Assembly (NCBI GenBank): GCA_030706015.1
Contig: JAUZPI010000031.1
Span: 1 to 48,390 of the forward strand
Length of the DNA stretch: 48,390 nt
Direction: 5' to 3'
From: Bacillota bacterium
GTDB lineage: Bacteria > Bacillota > Clostridia > Clostridiales > Clostridiaceae
Shown here: piece by piece, positions 33,727 to 41,516 of the stretch
Layout of the letters: each line of letters starts with the position of its first letter
Numbering within the stretch: the first letter of the stretch is position 1
Notes under the pieces: model-generated
Seen by the model: the letters and a program-made list of their open reading frames with translations, nothing else
Told to the model about the DNA's origin: nothing
Database searches by the model: none
Translations under genes and position numbers: made by a program

Positions 33727-34932
33727 TTATTTACCTAGCAATCCATCCTCTACCTTCCAAATATCATGGGCCAAACCAGTATCATTATTGCTGGCATCAT
33801 GAATATTCTGATAGGTTATTCCACCTTTTTTCTGCAAATGAACCACCTTTTCAGCGAGATCTAGATGCCAAGCCGCCTCAGGAGTACGATGACCCTCAAG
33901 AGCTGAACCAGGATTTGCGCACCATGCACTTGGCAGGCATACTACTCCAATACTTGAGAAGTATTCAACACCTTCAAGTGTTTTTTGCTTAGGTTCAATG
34001 CCTCCAACTATATTGGATCTTACTTTTCCATGGCCAAAAACTCCTACTGCATATTCGATAGCCTTCAGCCAGTGATCCCAGCCGCCGCTGTTACGTGCTT
34101 TGCCAGGACAAATGGTTTGATAGAAGTTCTTATCCCACAATTCTATATTTAATCCAATGGTCCTGTAGCCAGCTTCTTTTAATCTATCTATATTGCTTAA
34201 ATCTAAAGGGGCAGCTATAACAGCTGTTCCATTAAAATCCTGAAGTCCAGTTTTATTTTTAATTTCTTCAGCCACATCAAGATAATAATCTATTTCCCTT
34301 CGCTCCGGAATTATTCCTCCTGTAACTGTAACATGGTCAGCAATACCTTCTTTATATGCGGCCTGAACAGTTTCAGCTATCTGCAAGGGTGTTTTCCAAA
34401 AGATACCTTCCTTTTCTGCATAAGTATCTTTAGTAGCATTAACGTTACAGAATAAGCAGTCTTCACCTTTCTCCTTATAAGCGCATTCGTTACTGTAAAA
34501 TGCAGATAAGCTGCTATCATTAACGAAAGTGGCTATATTATGCATTGGTTGACCATCAGAAGTTTTTAAACTGTAATATAAGGGACGTTTTTGAAAGTTT
34601 ATTTCAAATAACTTATTTCCTCTTTTTATAAGTACATATTTATCACCTTCCAATGCAATAGTATATTCAGAACCGCGATTCCATTTAAACGGAGAAACTA
34701 ATCCATTTGGCAGCTTAAAACTAGCAGGTAAATCAATGCCCACATGAGTTTCTTTATCCATTTCAAACCCACTATGCACCTGCTCTTGAATTGTGCCGCC
34801 TACATCCAACGCCTTTAGCGCGTCCTTACCTATATTAACACCATCAATTGATAACTCAGCTTTGATATATAATTCTTCATACAGTTTACTTTTTGATGTA
34901 CCTTTTATTTCATTTTCAACCTCAACAGCCAT
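33727..34932 (-). CDS. Radical SAM protein with CX8CX2C cluster motif (paralogue 2)
   Basis: This 401-residue protein is a paralogue of the one at 29217-30416, with the same layout: an N-terminal domain (DVGGTIQEQVHSGFEMD, HVGIDLPASF, RPLYYSLKTSDG), the candidate cluster motif C150-X8-C159-X2-C162 (ECAYKEKGEDCLFCN), VTVTGGIIPERREIDYYLDVAEEI, LDLSNIDRLKEAGYRTIGLNIE, TICPGK with GGWDHW, and PGSALEGHRTPEAAWHLDLAEKV. The two are roughly half identical by eye. It is the last gene of the NifHDK-like and metK operon, 20 bases after metK, so SAM made by that enzyme may feed it. Possible roles are cofactor maturation or conversion of the reductase substrate or product. I know of no characterised relative. 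Confidence 0.77.
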   Translation of the reverse strand: MAVEVENEIKGTSKSKLYEELYIKAELSIDGVNIGKDALKALDVGGTIQEQVHSGFEMDKETHVGIDLPASFKLPNGLVSPFKWNRGSEYTIALEGDKYVLIKRGNKLFEINFQKRPLYYSLKTSDGQPMHNIATFVNDSSLSAFYSNECAYKEKGEDCLFCNVNATKDTYAEKEGIFWKTPLQIAETVQAAYKEGIADHVTVTGGIIPERREIDYYLDVAEEIKNKTGLQDFNGTAVIAAPLDLSNIDRLKEAGYRTIGLNIELWDKNFYQTICPGKARNSGGWDHWLKAIEYAVGVFGHGKVRSNIVGGIEPKQKTLEGVEYFSSIGVVCLPSAWCANPGSALEGHRTPEAAWHLDLAEKVVHLQKKGGITYQNIHDASNNDTGLAHDIWKVEDGLLGK

Positions 34933-34952
34933 AATTAACTTCCCCCTATCCC

Positions 34953-36140
34953 CTAATTAAATTCTTGAACTATGCCTTTTATAGCTTCAACCTTATCTAA
35001 TCTTTCCCATGGAACATCAATATCAGTTCTTCCGAAATGTCCATACGCTGCTACCTGCTTATAAATAGGTCTTCTTAAATCTAAGTCTCTTATGATTGCA
35101 GCTGGTCTTAGATCAAATACCTTATTAATTATTTCTACGATTTTATCGTCAGATATCTTACCTGTACCAAAGGTATCTACGGAAATCGAAACAGGTTTTG
35201 CTACTCCTATAGCATAAGCTAATTCCACTTCTAACTTAGAAGCTGCACCTGCAGCTACAAGATTTTTAGCTACCCATCTTGCTGCATATGCTCCTGACCT
35301 ATCCACCTTAGTTGGGTCTTTTCCTGAAAAAGCTCCCCCTCCATGTCTTCCATAACCGCCGTAGGTATCTACAATTATTTTTCTGCCCGTTAATCCTGAA
35401 TCTCCTTGTGGGCCGCCTATAACAAATCTTCCTGTTGGATTTATATAATATTTGGTATCATCATCCAATAGATTAGCTGGAATTACTTCTTTGATAACAT
35501 ATTTAATCACATCCTCAGCTATCTGTTCTTGTGAAACCTCTGGATTATGCTGAGTAGATAAAACTACTGTATCCACTCTAACAGGTATATCATCTTCATA
35601 CTCAATAGTAACCTGAGTTTTTCCATCTGGTCTTAAATATTTTAAACTTCCATTTTTCCTTACCTCAGCCAGCTTTCTTGCCAATCTATGTGCAAGACTT
35701 ATTGGAACAGGTAGAAAATCCTCTGTTTCATTAGTGGCAAATCCAAACATCATACCTTGATCTCCTGCTCCAATTGCATCTATTTTATCAATTTCACCTT
35801 TTCTAGCCTCCAGTGCCTCGTTAACCCCTGCTGCTATATCCGAAGATTGTTCATCAATGGAAGTTATTACAGCACAGGTGTCTCCATCAAAGCCGTATTT
35901 AGCTCTTGTATAACCTATATCGTTTATAGTCTTTCTTACTATTTTAGGTATATCTACATAGGTCTTTGTTGATATTTCACCTACTAATACCACTAGGCCT
36001 GTGTTAACTACAGTTTCGCAGGCACCTCTTCCTTCTGGATCCTTTTCTAATATAGCATCCAATACTGCATCGGATATTTGATCGCAAATTTTGTCTGGAT
36101 GCCCTTCAGTTACTGATTCTGACGTAAATAATTTCCTCAT
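34953..36140 (-). CDS. metK: S-adenosylmethionine synthetase
   Basis: MetK makes S-adenosylmethionine from methionine and ATP. The 395-residue protein has all family motifs: TSESVTEGHPDKICDQISD at the start, the hexapeptide region GAGDQGMMFGFAT, GRFVIGGPQGDSGLTGRKI, and GGGAFSGKDPTKVDRSGAY. AGGGAGG precedes the ATG. It lies 76 bases after the NifK-like gene and 20 before a radical SAM gene in the same direction, with no terminator and no S-box or other SAM riboswitch visible upstream. Whether it is the only metK of the genome or a second copy devoted to this operon cannot be seen here. Its position suggests that the pathway uses or produces SAM or methionine. Confidence 0.95.
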   Translation of the reverse strand: MRKLFTSESVTEGHPDKICDQISDAVLDAILEKDPEGRGACETVVNTGLVVLVGEISTKTYVDIPKIVRKTINDIGYTRAKYGFDGDTCAVITSIDEQSSDIAAGVNEALEARKGEIDKIDAIGAGDQGMMFGFATNETEDFLPVPISLAHRLARKLAEVRKNGSLKYLRPDGKTQVTIEYEDDIPVRVDTVVLSTQHNPEVSQEQIAEDVIKYVIKEVIPANLLDDDTKYYINPTGRFVIGGPQGDSGLTGRKIIVDTYGGYGRHGGGAFSGKDPTKVDRSGAYAARWVAKNLVAAGAASKLEVELAYAIGVAKPVSISVDTFGTGKISDDKIVEIINKVFDLRPAAIIRDLDLRRPIYKQVAAYGHFGRTDIDVPWERLDKVEAIKGIVQEFN

Positions 36141-36216
36141 TCATATTCCCTCCCCAAATTAATTACACTTTCAACTTAACCCATGTGTAAAACAGGATTT
36201 AATATATATTTATAAT

Positions 36217-37560
36217 TTAAATTAATTCCTTAATATACTCTAATTCAGCCTCTTCCACAGATTTTAATATTTCACTGCTTAAATCTTCAATAAGAGATAC
36301 TGCTCCTCTAAAACCAGCATAGGTTTTATTTAGTATCACCTTATCAATTAAAGGAAATGCTACTGCCAATAAAGGAATCCCTAATTCCCTTGCAATATCC
36401 CTTTCTAAGGAACTGCCTATAATCAATTCACTTCCACTATTTCTGATAATATCGTTAATTTCAGTACCATCCTCAGTAAAGAAAACTTCTATGTTGTCAT
36501 AAGAAATTATATCTCCAATCTCCCCTATAACATTTTCACTAACAGCATCGTGACTATCTGTGATTATTACAGTAGTAGCAATCAATCCAAAATATCTAAC
36601 CAGGAATCTCCCTATTCCCAAAACTGTACTTAAATCACCTACTAGGGTAAATTCTTTTTGAAAATCATTCTCAAAATAGGTATCTAGTATATTCTTAACA
36701 TAATGGTTAACCTGTTTTTCCTCAGCCTTTATAAAGCTGTCTATCACTGTTTTATCTATATCCAATCTTCCTGCCACCTTATTTATAAGTGCAGCGGTAT
36801 CTTCTGATCCTACAGGGATAGTATAAAAGTCTATATATGGTGTTTTATAATTTTCTTCTAAATATTTAGCTGGTCCCAGTCCCCAATTAGAAAAAACCAA
36901 ATTAAGCTCAGCTTTAGTTACATCTTTCCACTGTTCAATACCTTGATCCAATCCAAAAAGAGTATTAACCTTCAAACCAACGGCTTCAAGTATCCTTTTT
37001 AGCTCAGCTAAATTTCCCTTCCAAAATACATCTTGTTTTGGAATAATGCCAAAAATATTAACTAAACCCTTGATTTTTTCATCTGCTCCTTTAGAATCAC
37101 CTGCAAAATATTGAATGATAGTTTTAACTAAAGCTTCATAACCAAAATGAGCCTTTCCCTTAAAGCCTGGGGTACTTACACTTATTATTGGTGTTCCTTG
37201 TTCCTGTGCTTCTTTTGTCATTGCAGGAATATCATCACCAACCAATTCTGTAGTACATCCTGATAATACAATGTATAAATCACCATTTATAACCTTAACT
37301 GTATTCTTAATCTGCTCTCTCAGCCTAGAGGTTCCTCCAAAAACAACCTGTTTCTCAATAACATTAGTAGATGGAACAGAAAAGCCTCCCAAATCACCAG
37401 CACTTTGATAGCCACTTACAGCATTTCCTCCTAAATGCTGTTGAATACCACAGCCTGCAGTGGAATGTAAAATCGGTACAAAACCCTCTATTTCCTGTAC
37501 TGCTTGAAGCGCACCTTGGAGAGCACACCCATTTCGTGAGTTTTCTATAGGTTTAGCCAT
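36217..37560 (-). CDS. Nitrogenase-like component 1 subunit, NifK-like (three cluster cysteines)
   Basis: This 447-residue protein belongs to the nitrogenase component 1 (oxidoreductase) superfamily. Three cysteines sit where NifK holds its P-cluster: Cys12 (NSRNGCALQGA), Cys37 (HSTAGCGIQQHLGG) and Cys102 (LSGCTTELVGDDIPA). The rest follows the three Rossmann-like domains, with LVGDLSTVLGIGRFLVRYFGL for the third. It is shorter than true NifK (about 500 residues or more). Its ATG lies one base after the NifD-like stop codon, with GGAGGT embedded in the end of that gene, so the subunits are translationally coupled and probably form a heterotetramer. True nitrogenase is unlikely because the partner lacks FeMo-cofactor ligands. 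Confidence 0.87.
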   Translation of the reverse strand: MAKPIENSRNGCALQGALQAVQEIEGFVPILHSTAGCGIQQHLGGNAVSGYQSAGDLGGFSVPSTNVIEKQVVFGGTSRLREQIKNTVKVINGDLYIVLSGCTTELVGDDIPAMTKEAQEQGTPIISVSTPGFKGKAHFGYEALVKTIIQYFAGDSKGADEKIKGLVNIFGIIPKQDVFWKGNLAELKRILEAVGLKVNTLFGLDQGIEQWKDVTKAELNLVFSNWGLGPAKYLEENYKTPYIDFYTIPVGSEDTAALINKVAGRLDIDKTVIDSFIKAEEKQVNHYVKNILDTYFENDFQKEFTLVGDLSTVLGIGRFLVRYFGLIATTVIITDSHDAVSENVIGEIGDIISYDNIEVFFTEDGTEINDIIRNSGSELIIGSSLERDIARELGIPLLAVAFPLIDKVILNKTYAGFRGAVSLIEDLSSEILKSVEEAELEYIKELI

Positions 37561-37561
37561 C

Positions 37562-38977
37562 TTACTTTACCTCCTGTTTAATATACCAATTGGCACTCTT
37601 TTTAAGCCAGCTGTTCTGGTAAACTGGATCATTGCTGCCATTTATATTGTTTATAAAATTTTTATTTCTAATGGCTTTAGATACTTGATGTCCAAATCGA
37701 ACTACACCATTAAAGCCAAGCACTGATATTTTATTTAAAGAAACTACAGGTATTCCATACTTAGCAGCTAAAGCGCTCTTGCCAAAGCCACTAATATATA
37801 GACCTGGCTTTATTTTATTTAATAGATTTATCTCCTCAAAGGGCTGACCACTAGCAATATGAAGCTGAAGCTTTCCATTCTTACTTTTGATGTACTCCAA
37901 TTCCTTTTTATGCAGATCATCAATATGATCCACCGTAATACCAACAACTTCTCCTCCAAGTTCTTCTACCAGCTTTGCTACACCAACTGCCAATAAGGTT
38001 GGCAGATTGATATACACCTTAATACCATCTATCCTGCTCTGCTCCAGATAAGGCTGAAGGTCTTTTATAGCTTTATTAATATACTCTCCTGCTTCTTTAT
38101 CTAAACCTGCAGTCTTTGCAATGGTTTCAATCCAAGAAACTGTACCCTGCACTCCAATTGGAGACTTACTTTCTAAAAAAGGAACCTTATATTCTTCCTC
38201 TAAGGCTCTCCCTATATAATCACCATGGTCGCTATTTATACTGATTGAAAACTTAGCTTTTGAAGCATTGCTTATATTTTGAAAATTGCCAAAGCGAGGT
38301 AATAAATTTATTTTTAACCCTATGTTTTGCAAAATAATTCTTACTTCCTTAAGATCCTGTATGTTTTCTGATATAGAGATCAAATTTGCAAAATCAAGCT
38401 TTTCCCCCTGCTCATTTTTCGATATTAAATATTTTGATATACCATGAAGAGCTAAATCATAGCCTGTAATTCCATTTCTAGACTTAAACCCGTCTGAATA
38501 AATTGGTATTATATGAATCCCCAGTTCCTCTCTAAGCTCAATAACAACAGATTCAATATCATCATTATTTATTGCAACTACAGGAGTGGATACTACAAAA
38601 ATAACCTTAGGCTCATAAGTCTTATATAATTTATTAATAGCCTGCCTAAGCTTTCTATCTCCCCCCATAATTGAATCCTTTTGATCCAGATTGGTTACTA
38701 CTACTCTGCCGCTTTCTTTATTGGAGTTAAAATTAAGCTGAGCAGAACCGCAGCCTGCCGGTCCATGGATTACAATAGCAGAGTCTCTTATAGTACTTAT
38801 AGTTTTAAGTACATATATGATATCGTCAAAGGTGCTTTGAGAAAAAGTTCTTATTCTCTGCTTTACATTGTTATCTTCAATATCCTTTAATATAGGACTG
38901 GCATCTCCTAAATAGGCATTTAGAGCATTTAATCTTTTCTCTCTAGTCTTTGGTCTTTTTAATTCTAACAAACTCAT
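37562..38977 (-). CDS. Nitrogenase-like component 1 subunit, NifD-like (reduced ligand set)
   Basis: This 471-residue protein is a divergent nitrogenase-superfamily subunit. Only one cysteine is present at the expected cluster positions, Cys76 in HGPAGCGSAQLNF, equivalent to Cys88 of NifD. The other two positions read RTFSQST (no cysteine) and VVSTPVVAINNDDIE, where NifD has a CPxGLIGDDI-type motif. The cofactor-binding Cys275 and His442 of NifD have no visible counterparts; the C-terminal region reads NKISVLGFNGVVRFGHQ. With three cysteines of the partner, four thiolates remain, suiting a [4Fe-4S] cluster shared between subunits, by analogy with the NB-cluster of dark protochlorophyllide reductase. 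The substrate may bind directly or to another cofactor. It follows the NifH-like gene by 14 bases. Confidence 0.83.
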   Translation of the reverse strand: MSLLELKRPKTREKRLNALNAYLGDASPILKDIEDNNVKQRIRTFSQSTFDDIIYVLKTISTIRDSAIVIHGPAGCGSAQLNFNSNKESGRVVVTNLDQKDSIMGGDRKLRQAINKLYKTYEPKVIFVVSTPVVAINNDDIESVVIELREELGIHIIPIYSDGFKSRNGITGYDLALHGISKYLISKNEQGEKLDFANLISISENIQDLKEVRIILQNIGLKINLLPRFGNFQNISNASKAKFSISINSDHGDYIGRALEEEYKVPFLESKSPIGVQGTVSWIETIAKTAGLDKEAGEYINKAIKDLQPYLEQSRIDGIKVYINLPTLLAVGVAKLVEELGGEVVGITVDHIDDLHKKELEYIKSKNGKLQLHIASGQPFEEINLLNKIKPGLYISGFGKSALAAKYGIPVVSLNKISVLGFNGVVRFGHQVSKAIRNKNFINNINGSNDPVYQNSWLKKSANWYIKQEVK

Positions 38978-38991
38978 CTAAATAACCTCCT

Positions 38992-39864
38992 TTAAATTGC
39001 GGCTCCTCCCTTTACAACACCAGAATCATATTCATATATTCTGTCTCCCCATAATCTAGCCCAGTCTCTTAATTCTGTTACATTTAGAGGGTTTGGTACT
39101 GTAAGATCATCATTCTCTACAATATGTTTAGCTAAATTTCTATATATATCAGCATGTGGTGATTGTGGATTCGCCTCTATTACAGTTTTTCCATATAACT
39201 CACTTTGAGATACTATTAAAGAACGAGGTACATATCCAACTACTTTTGTTCCAGTTTTATGTGCAAAATCATCTACAATTGATTCTGAATAAGATGCAGA
39301 TAAACCATTTGCGATAATTCCTCCAAGTTTAGCACCACCGGATGGAGCATATTTATTAATAGCCTTAAATAAGTTATTAGCTGCATATATAGCCATAAAA
39401 TCCGAGGAACTAACTACAAAAGCACGATCAGTGATACCATCTCTTATTGGCACTGCGAACCCTCCGCAAACAACGTCTCCCAAGACATCATATAACACAT
39501 AATCTGGTTTATATTCTTCAAATAAGTGAAGCTCTTGAAGCAGTTCTACCGCAGCGTTTATTCCTCTACCTGCGCAGCCTACTCCTGGAACAGGACCTCC
39601 TGCCTCTATGCATAAGACATCCTTAAACCCTTTTACTGAAATATCTGATAAATGTACACTGCTGCTGTCTCTGATACTATCTAAAACCGTAGGTAAATAA
39701 TTTCCGCCTCTTAAGGTATTTGTTGAGTCACTCTTAGGATCACATCCTATTTGAATTACTCTATATCCTGCTTCCGCCAGTGCAGCGCTTATATTTGAAG
39801 TTGTTGTTGATTTACCTATTCCACCCTTACCATAAATAGCAATATGCTTTGTCTTATTTCCCAT
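38992..39864 (-). CDS. NifH-like nitrogenase reductase-type iron protein
   Basis: This 290-residue protein is a NifH/BchL/CfbC-family electron donor: a homodimer with one [4Fe-4S] cluster that couples MgATP hydrolysis to low-potential electron transfer. P-loop YGKGGIGKSTTTSN (11-24), CDPKSDST (41-48), switch I GVGCAGRGI with cluster ligand Cys97, and switch II DVLGDVVCGGFAVP with ligand Cys133 are all intact. Arg100, the residue ADP-ribosylated in some NifH proteins, is present. I take the ATG at 39864 because AAAGGAG precedes it; another ATG seven codons upstream has no ribosome site. It heads the operon with NifD-like, NifK-like, metK and radical SAM genes, behind an attenuator-type leader. 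Its partner is most likely the adjacent NifDK-like protein. Confidence 0.93.
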   Translation of the reverse strand: MGNKTKHIAIYGKGGIGKSTTTSNISAALAEAGYRVIQIGCDPKSDSTNTLRGGNYLPTVLDSIRDSSSVHLSDISVKGFKDVLCIEAGGPVPGVGCAGRGINAAVELLQELHLFEEYKPDYVLYDVLGDVVCGGFAVPIRDGITDRAFVVSSSDFMAIYAANNLFKAINKYAPSGGAKLGGIIANGLSASYSESIVDDFAHKTGTKVVGYVPRSLIVSQSELYGKTVIEANPQSPHADIYRNLAKHIVENDDLTVPNPLNVTELRDWARLWGDRIYEYDSGVVKGGAAI

Positions 39865-39964
39865 AATAAACTTCTCCTTTTTCATTTATTTAACCTTAAT
39901 TACTGCTACAGACCACCTCTCATAAATTAATTAACTCCCCACTCCTTTCAAAAGATTAATAAAA

Positions 39965-40060
39965 AGAGGCCGAACTCTCCCTAAAGTGGAAAAGATCGGC
40001 CTCTAGTATATCTAGTCAGCTCTCTATTATTTATTTTCTACTATTCCTATATGTTTTATG
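39965..40060 (-). promoter_or_regulatory. Transcription attenuator leader of the nitrogenase-like operon
   Basis: The leader contains a perfect 9-base terminator stem (AGAGGCCGA at 39996-40004 with TCGGCCTCT at 39965-39973, then TTTTTATTAAT). The motif GCTGACTAGATATACTAG (40003-40020) overlaps the 5' arm and can form a small CTAG-CTAG hairpin. AAACATATAGG lies upstream at 40046-40056. These elements recur in the leader at 32163-32260, although the loops and terminator bodies differ, which argues for selection on the shared parts. About 100 bases separate the terminator from the NifH-like start. I infer regulated read-through of the whole operon. The class of regulator is not known to me. Confidence 0.62.
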
Positions 40061-40068
40061 TTGTTTCC

Positions 40069-40097
40069 ATGATAAGCCATTTATATCTTAATGTCAA
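40069..40097 (-). promoter_or_regulatory. Promoter of the nitrogenase-like operon
   Basis: On the minus strand TTGACA (40092-40097) and TATCAT (40069-40074) are 17 bases apart. The start site should fall near 40062, just upstream of the shared leader elements. The form closely matches the promoter of the ABC transporter operon. Confidence 0.75.
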
Positions 40098-40159
40098 TAG
40101 TTTTTTGTAATAAAAAACCGACGCTCCTTTTGTTACTTAAATCGCTAGATGCAAAAAAT

Positions 40160-40188
40160 TTTGACACCTATTAATTATAGGTGTCAAA
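40160..40188. terminator. Terminator after the minJ-like gene
   Basis: TTTGACACCTAT and ATAGGTGTCAAA form a perfect 12-base stem with a five-base loop, followed on the minus strand by ATTTTTTGC, 6 bases beyond the stop codon at 40194. Confidence 0.85.
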
Positions 40189-40193
40189 TAATC

Positions 40194-41489
40194 TTATTCA
40201 TCATCCTTATGTTTATCCTTTACCTTTTCCAAAACGCTGTTGAAATCATCGCCTCCAAATTTCATCATAACGCTTTCTTTAGGTATGTGCCTTGGAACAA
40301 ATACTATTCCTAGGCGTTTGGATTTATTCATTTGATTATAATTTACTTCTTCTAGTTTTCCTGTGACTCTTTTTATCTTGAACCATATAAAGCTTGTGAT
40401 CTCACCTAGTGCGGTAAATATGTCTTCCTCGCTTATAATTCTCTTATTATTAACTTCAATAAGCATATCACCGCTTCTGATTCCCATTTCATAAGCAGGT
40501 GATTTTGGAGCAACCTCCAGCACCATTATACCTTCTTCATTACTGATAAATTTAGGTTCCCCTTTGACCTCAGTATACGACTGGATTCTTAGCATAAATT
40601 CATGAGCCGCCGGTGTAAATACTATTACTAACAGCTGCATAATTAAATTTATTTTAGCTAATTGAGCAACTCCAAGCAGTATCACTCCATAGAGTAATAT
40701 AAACACACCTGAAGTTAAAGCTTTCTTTTCTTTAGACTTTGTAAAGGTAATACTGTTATAACCAAGCATTCCAAAGAAGGCGGTTAAGCCTACTGCTGCA
40801 TCCTTTAAAATATTAATAGATTGTGATTTTATCAAAGGCCACCAATCAGGCATTGGTGTTGAAGGCCCCGCTATGGTATCAGGATTCTTAATAAGCAGCA
40901 ACAGTGCAATAGGAAGTATCCAGTTTCTCTTTAGTGCAAATCCACCAATTATGCTGTCACCCTTATTTGTGAATACCGGTATAGCTCCTCTGCTTCCATC
41001 AAACATAACCATAATACCCTCTACTATATGGAGAATAGCAATCAAAGATACAAGCATAACAATATCCACCTTAAGATATTGTACCTTTGATAAGTCAAAG
41101 CCTGCTCCTGCTGGAATAATCTGAAGCAGTAAGCTGATTAAGCCTAATATAGCCCCTGAGTAAGCAAAGCATATGAATCTATTTCCAAAAACCGTAAGAA
41201 TTATAGAAAGCATAAATAACACAAGTATTGCTGCCTCATTCTCAAATACTACTCCAAGATAAGTCATTATTAAACTTCCAATGGCTCCTGCAAAAATACC
41301 CACTACAATCTGTGATAGCGTAAGTTCTAACGGAGAATTAATTTTTTCTCCAATTATCATTTTTTGCATTACCACAGTCTTCTTGTTTCTTCCATACAAA
41401 ATAACTCCAAGCACTATAAGCACAAACACAGAAGGAGGCGTTATAATTACTTCTGCTATTGCCCTAAGTGTGTACAGTGCAATATCCAT
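40194..41489 (-). CDS. minJ: Membrane protein with C-terminal PDZ domain, MinJ-like
   Basis: This 431-residue protein has about eight membrane helices (to about residue 320) and a cytoplasmic or membrane-near PDZ domain (GIMVLEVAPKSPAYEMGIRSGDMLIEVNNKRI, about 335-367). Topology and gene order (ftsE, ftsX, ctp, this gene) match Bacillus MinJ, which bridges DivIVA and MinD in placing the division septum. Sequence conservation in MinJ is low, so the symbol rests mainly on layout and context. The tail is charged (KVKDKHKDDE). It begins 27 bases after the ctp stop codon and is followed by a strong terminator, so it closes that operon. Confidence 0.75.
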   Translation of the reverse strand: MDIALYTLRAIAEVIITPPSVFVLIVLGVILYGRNKKTVVMQKMIIGEKINSPLELTLSQIVVGIFAGAIGSLIMTYLGVVFENEAAILVLFMLSIILTVFGNRFICFAYSGAILGLISLLLQIIPAGAGFDLSKVQYLKVDIVMLVSLIAILHIVEGIMVMFDGSRGAIPVFTNKGDSIIGGFALKRNWILPIALLLLIKNPDTIAGPSTPMPDWWPLIKSQSINILKDAAVGLTAFFGMLGYNSITFTKSKEKKALTSGVFILLYGVILLGVAQLAKINLIMQLLVIVFTPAAHEFMLRIQSYTEVKGEPKFISNEEGIMVLEVAPKSPAYEMGIRSGDMLIEVNNKRIISEEDIFTALGEITSFIWFKIKRVTGKLEEVNYNQMNKSKRLGIVFVPRHIPKESVMMKFGGDDFNSVLEKVKDKHKDDE

Positions 41490-41516
41490 GTATATAAAAT
41501 TCTCCTCTCCAGACTC

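Noticed and set aside
36141..36216. SAM riboswitch (S-box) ahead of metK
   Set aside because: The gap is only 76 bases, AT-rich, and shows none of the conserved S-box core or a terminator.
33727..39864. A true nitrogenase operon
   Set aside because: The NifD-like subunit lacks the FeMo-cofactor cysteine and histidine and two cluster cysteines, and no cofactor assembly genes are present.
36217..39864. Dark protochlorophyllide reductase or F430 (CfbCD) enzyme
   Set aside because: No chlorophyll, sirohaem or F430 genes are nearby, CfbD is a single subunit whereas two are present, and the neighbours point to import of a small molecule and SAM chemistry.
32163..40060. ANTAR-type double-hairpin antiterminator in the shared leaders
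   Set aside because: The hairpins seen have four- or five-base loops and not the paired hexaloops with A at position 1 and G at position 4.
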